Shown one piece after another: positions 6,214 through 6,390 of a stretch of DNA of 6,390 nt. The stretch comes from RGIG8775 sp045121195. Lineage in GTDB: Bacteria; Bacillota; Clostridia; Oscillospirales; CAG-272. Under the pieces are notes generated by a model that saw only the letters and a program-made list of their open reading frames with translations, was not told the origin of the DNA and made no database searches. Position numbers and translations under genes: made by a program. The stretch's first letter is position 1. Each line of letters opens with the position of its first letter. The stretch spans positions 1 through 6,390 of the forward strand of contig JBGVFO010000169.1 in assembly GCA_045121195.1 (NCBI GenBank). Reading direction: 5' to 3'.

Positions 6214-6225
6214 TTAAGCCTGATT

Positions 6226-6254
6226 ATTATAGCATATCACTTTTTACTTGTCAA
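6226..6254 (-). promoter_or_regulatory. Consensus sigma-A promoter of tRNA-Glu
   Basis: On the minus strand, TTGACA (6254-6249) and TATAAT (6231-6226) are both perfect consensus boxes, separated by exactly 17 bases and with a TG extended-10. Transcription should start near 6219, only about six bases before the mature tRNA 5' end at 6213. This is typical of a strongly expressed stable-RNA gene. Confidence 0.93.
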
Positions 6255-6293
6255 CCCCTTTTTTGAAAAAAATTTAAAAGTTCTTCGATTTTT

Positions 6294-6322
6294 TTGTCAC
6301 GCCGCAAAAACTATCATATATT
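6294..6322 (+). promoter_or_regulatory. Possible rightward promoter leading out of the window
   Basis: TTGTCA (6294-6299), a 17-base spacer and TATATT (6317-6322) form a plausible sigma-A promoter on the plus strand, divergent from the tRNA promoter. The region is strongly AT-rich, so a chance match is quite possible. No start codon with a ribosome binding site follows before the window ends. Confidence 0.35.
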
Positions 6323-6343
6323 GTATACGTGCGCCTCGATTTT

Positions 6344-6390
6344 CAAATTTTGATTTGTCGGTGAGTTTGCAATTACGAAATGGCGAGGTG
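6344..6390. repeat. Left flank of another intergenic repeat copy, cut by the window edge
   Basis: Bases 6344-6363 are identical to 220-239. Similarity continues with a few mismatches through GCAA and CGAAA into the flank that precedes palindrome copy 2 (up to about 260). The same orientation and order suggest that a further palindromic element lies just beyond the window. The whole gene-plus-tRNA block therefore appears to sit between copies of one dispersed repeat family. Confidence 0.65.

Overview
The window looks like chromosomal DNA from a Gram-positive anaerobe of the class Clostridia, probably an Oscillospiraceae/Ruminococcaceae-like or Christensenellales-like gut lineage. This is an inference. 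It rests on AGGAGG-type ribosome binding, sigma-A-consensus promoters, a Bacillus/Clostridium-type tRNA-Glu with an encoded CCA end, and palindromic GTAGGGGCGA...TCGCCCCTAC intergenic repeats that I recall as common in such genomes. No taxonomic marker gene is present.

Layout. Bases 1-435 are AT-rich, non-coding and repetitive: two copies of a 73-bp palindromic element lie exactly 250 bp apart. A clear promoter (436-464), a short leader with a small hairpin and a strong ribosome binding site lead into one very large gene (509-5785, 1758 codons). A rho-independent terminator follows the stop codon at once. Bases 5834-6103 hold no gene, only hairpins and degenerate copies of a tRNA 3' end. A tRNA-Glu(CUC) gene on the minus strand (6139-6213) has its own terminator and a textbook promoter. 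The last ~140 bases are AT-rich, with a possible rightward promoter and the left flank of a further copy of the intergenic repeat.

The centre of interest is the large protein. Its N-terminus is a TIR domain. It is followed by an NB-ARC/STAND-like NTPase with a winged helix and a degenerate P-loop, then a long helical region with TPR-like units, then a SecA-like DEAD motor with its nucleotide-binding motifs preserved. The C-terminus resembles neither the SecA helical scaffold/two-helix finger nor its zinc-binding tail. TIR-STAND-TPR is a known plan of bacterial immune (anti-phage) and signalling proteins. Fusion of that plan to a SecA-type ATPase is, as far as I know, undescribed. The gene is a self-contained single-gene transcription unit next to a tRNA with tRNA-derived debris, which suits a one-protein accessory or defence module. 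The defence role is inferred, not shown.
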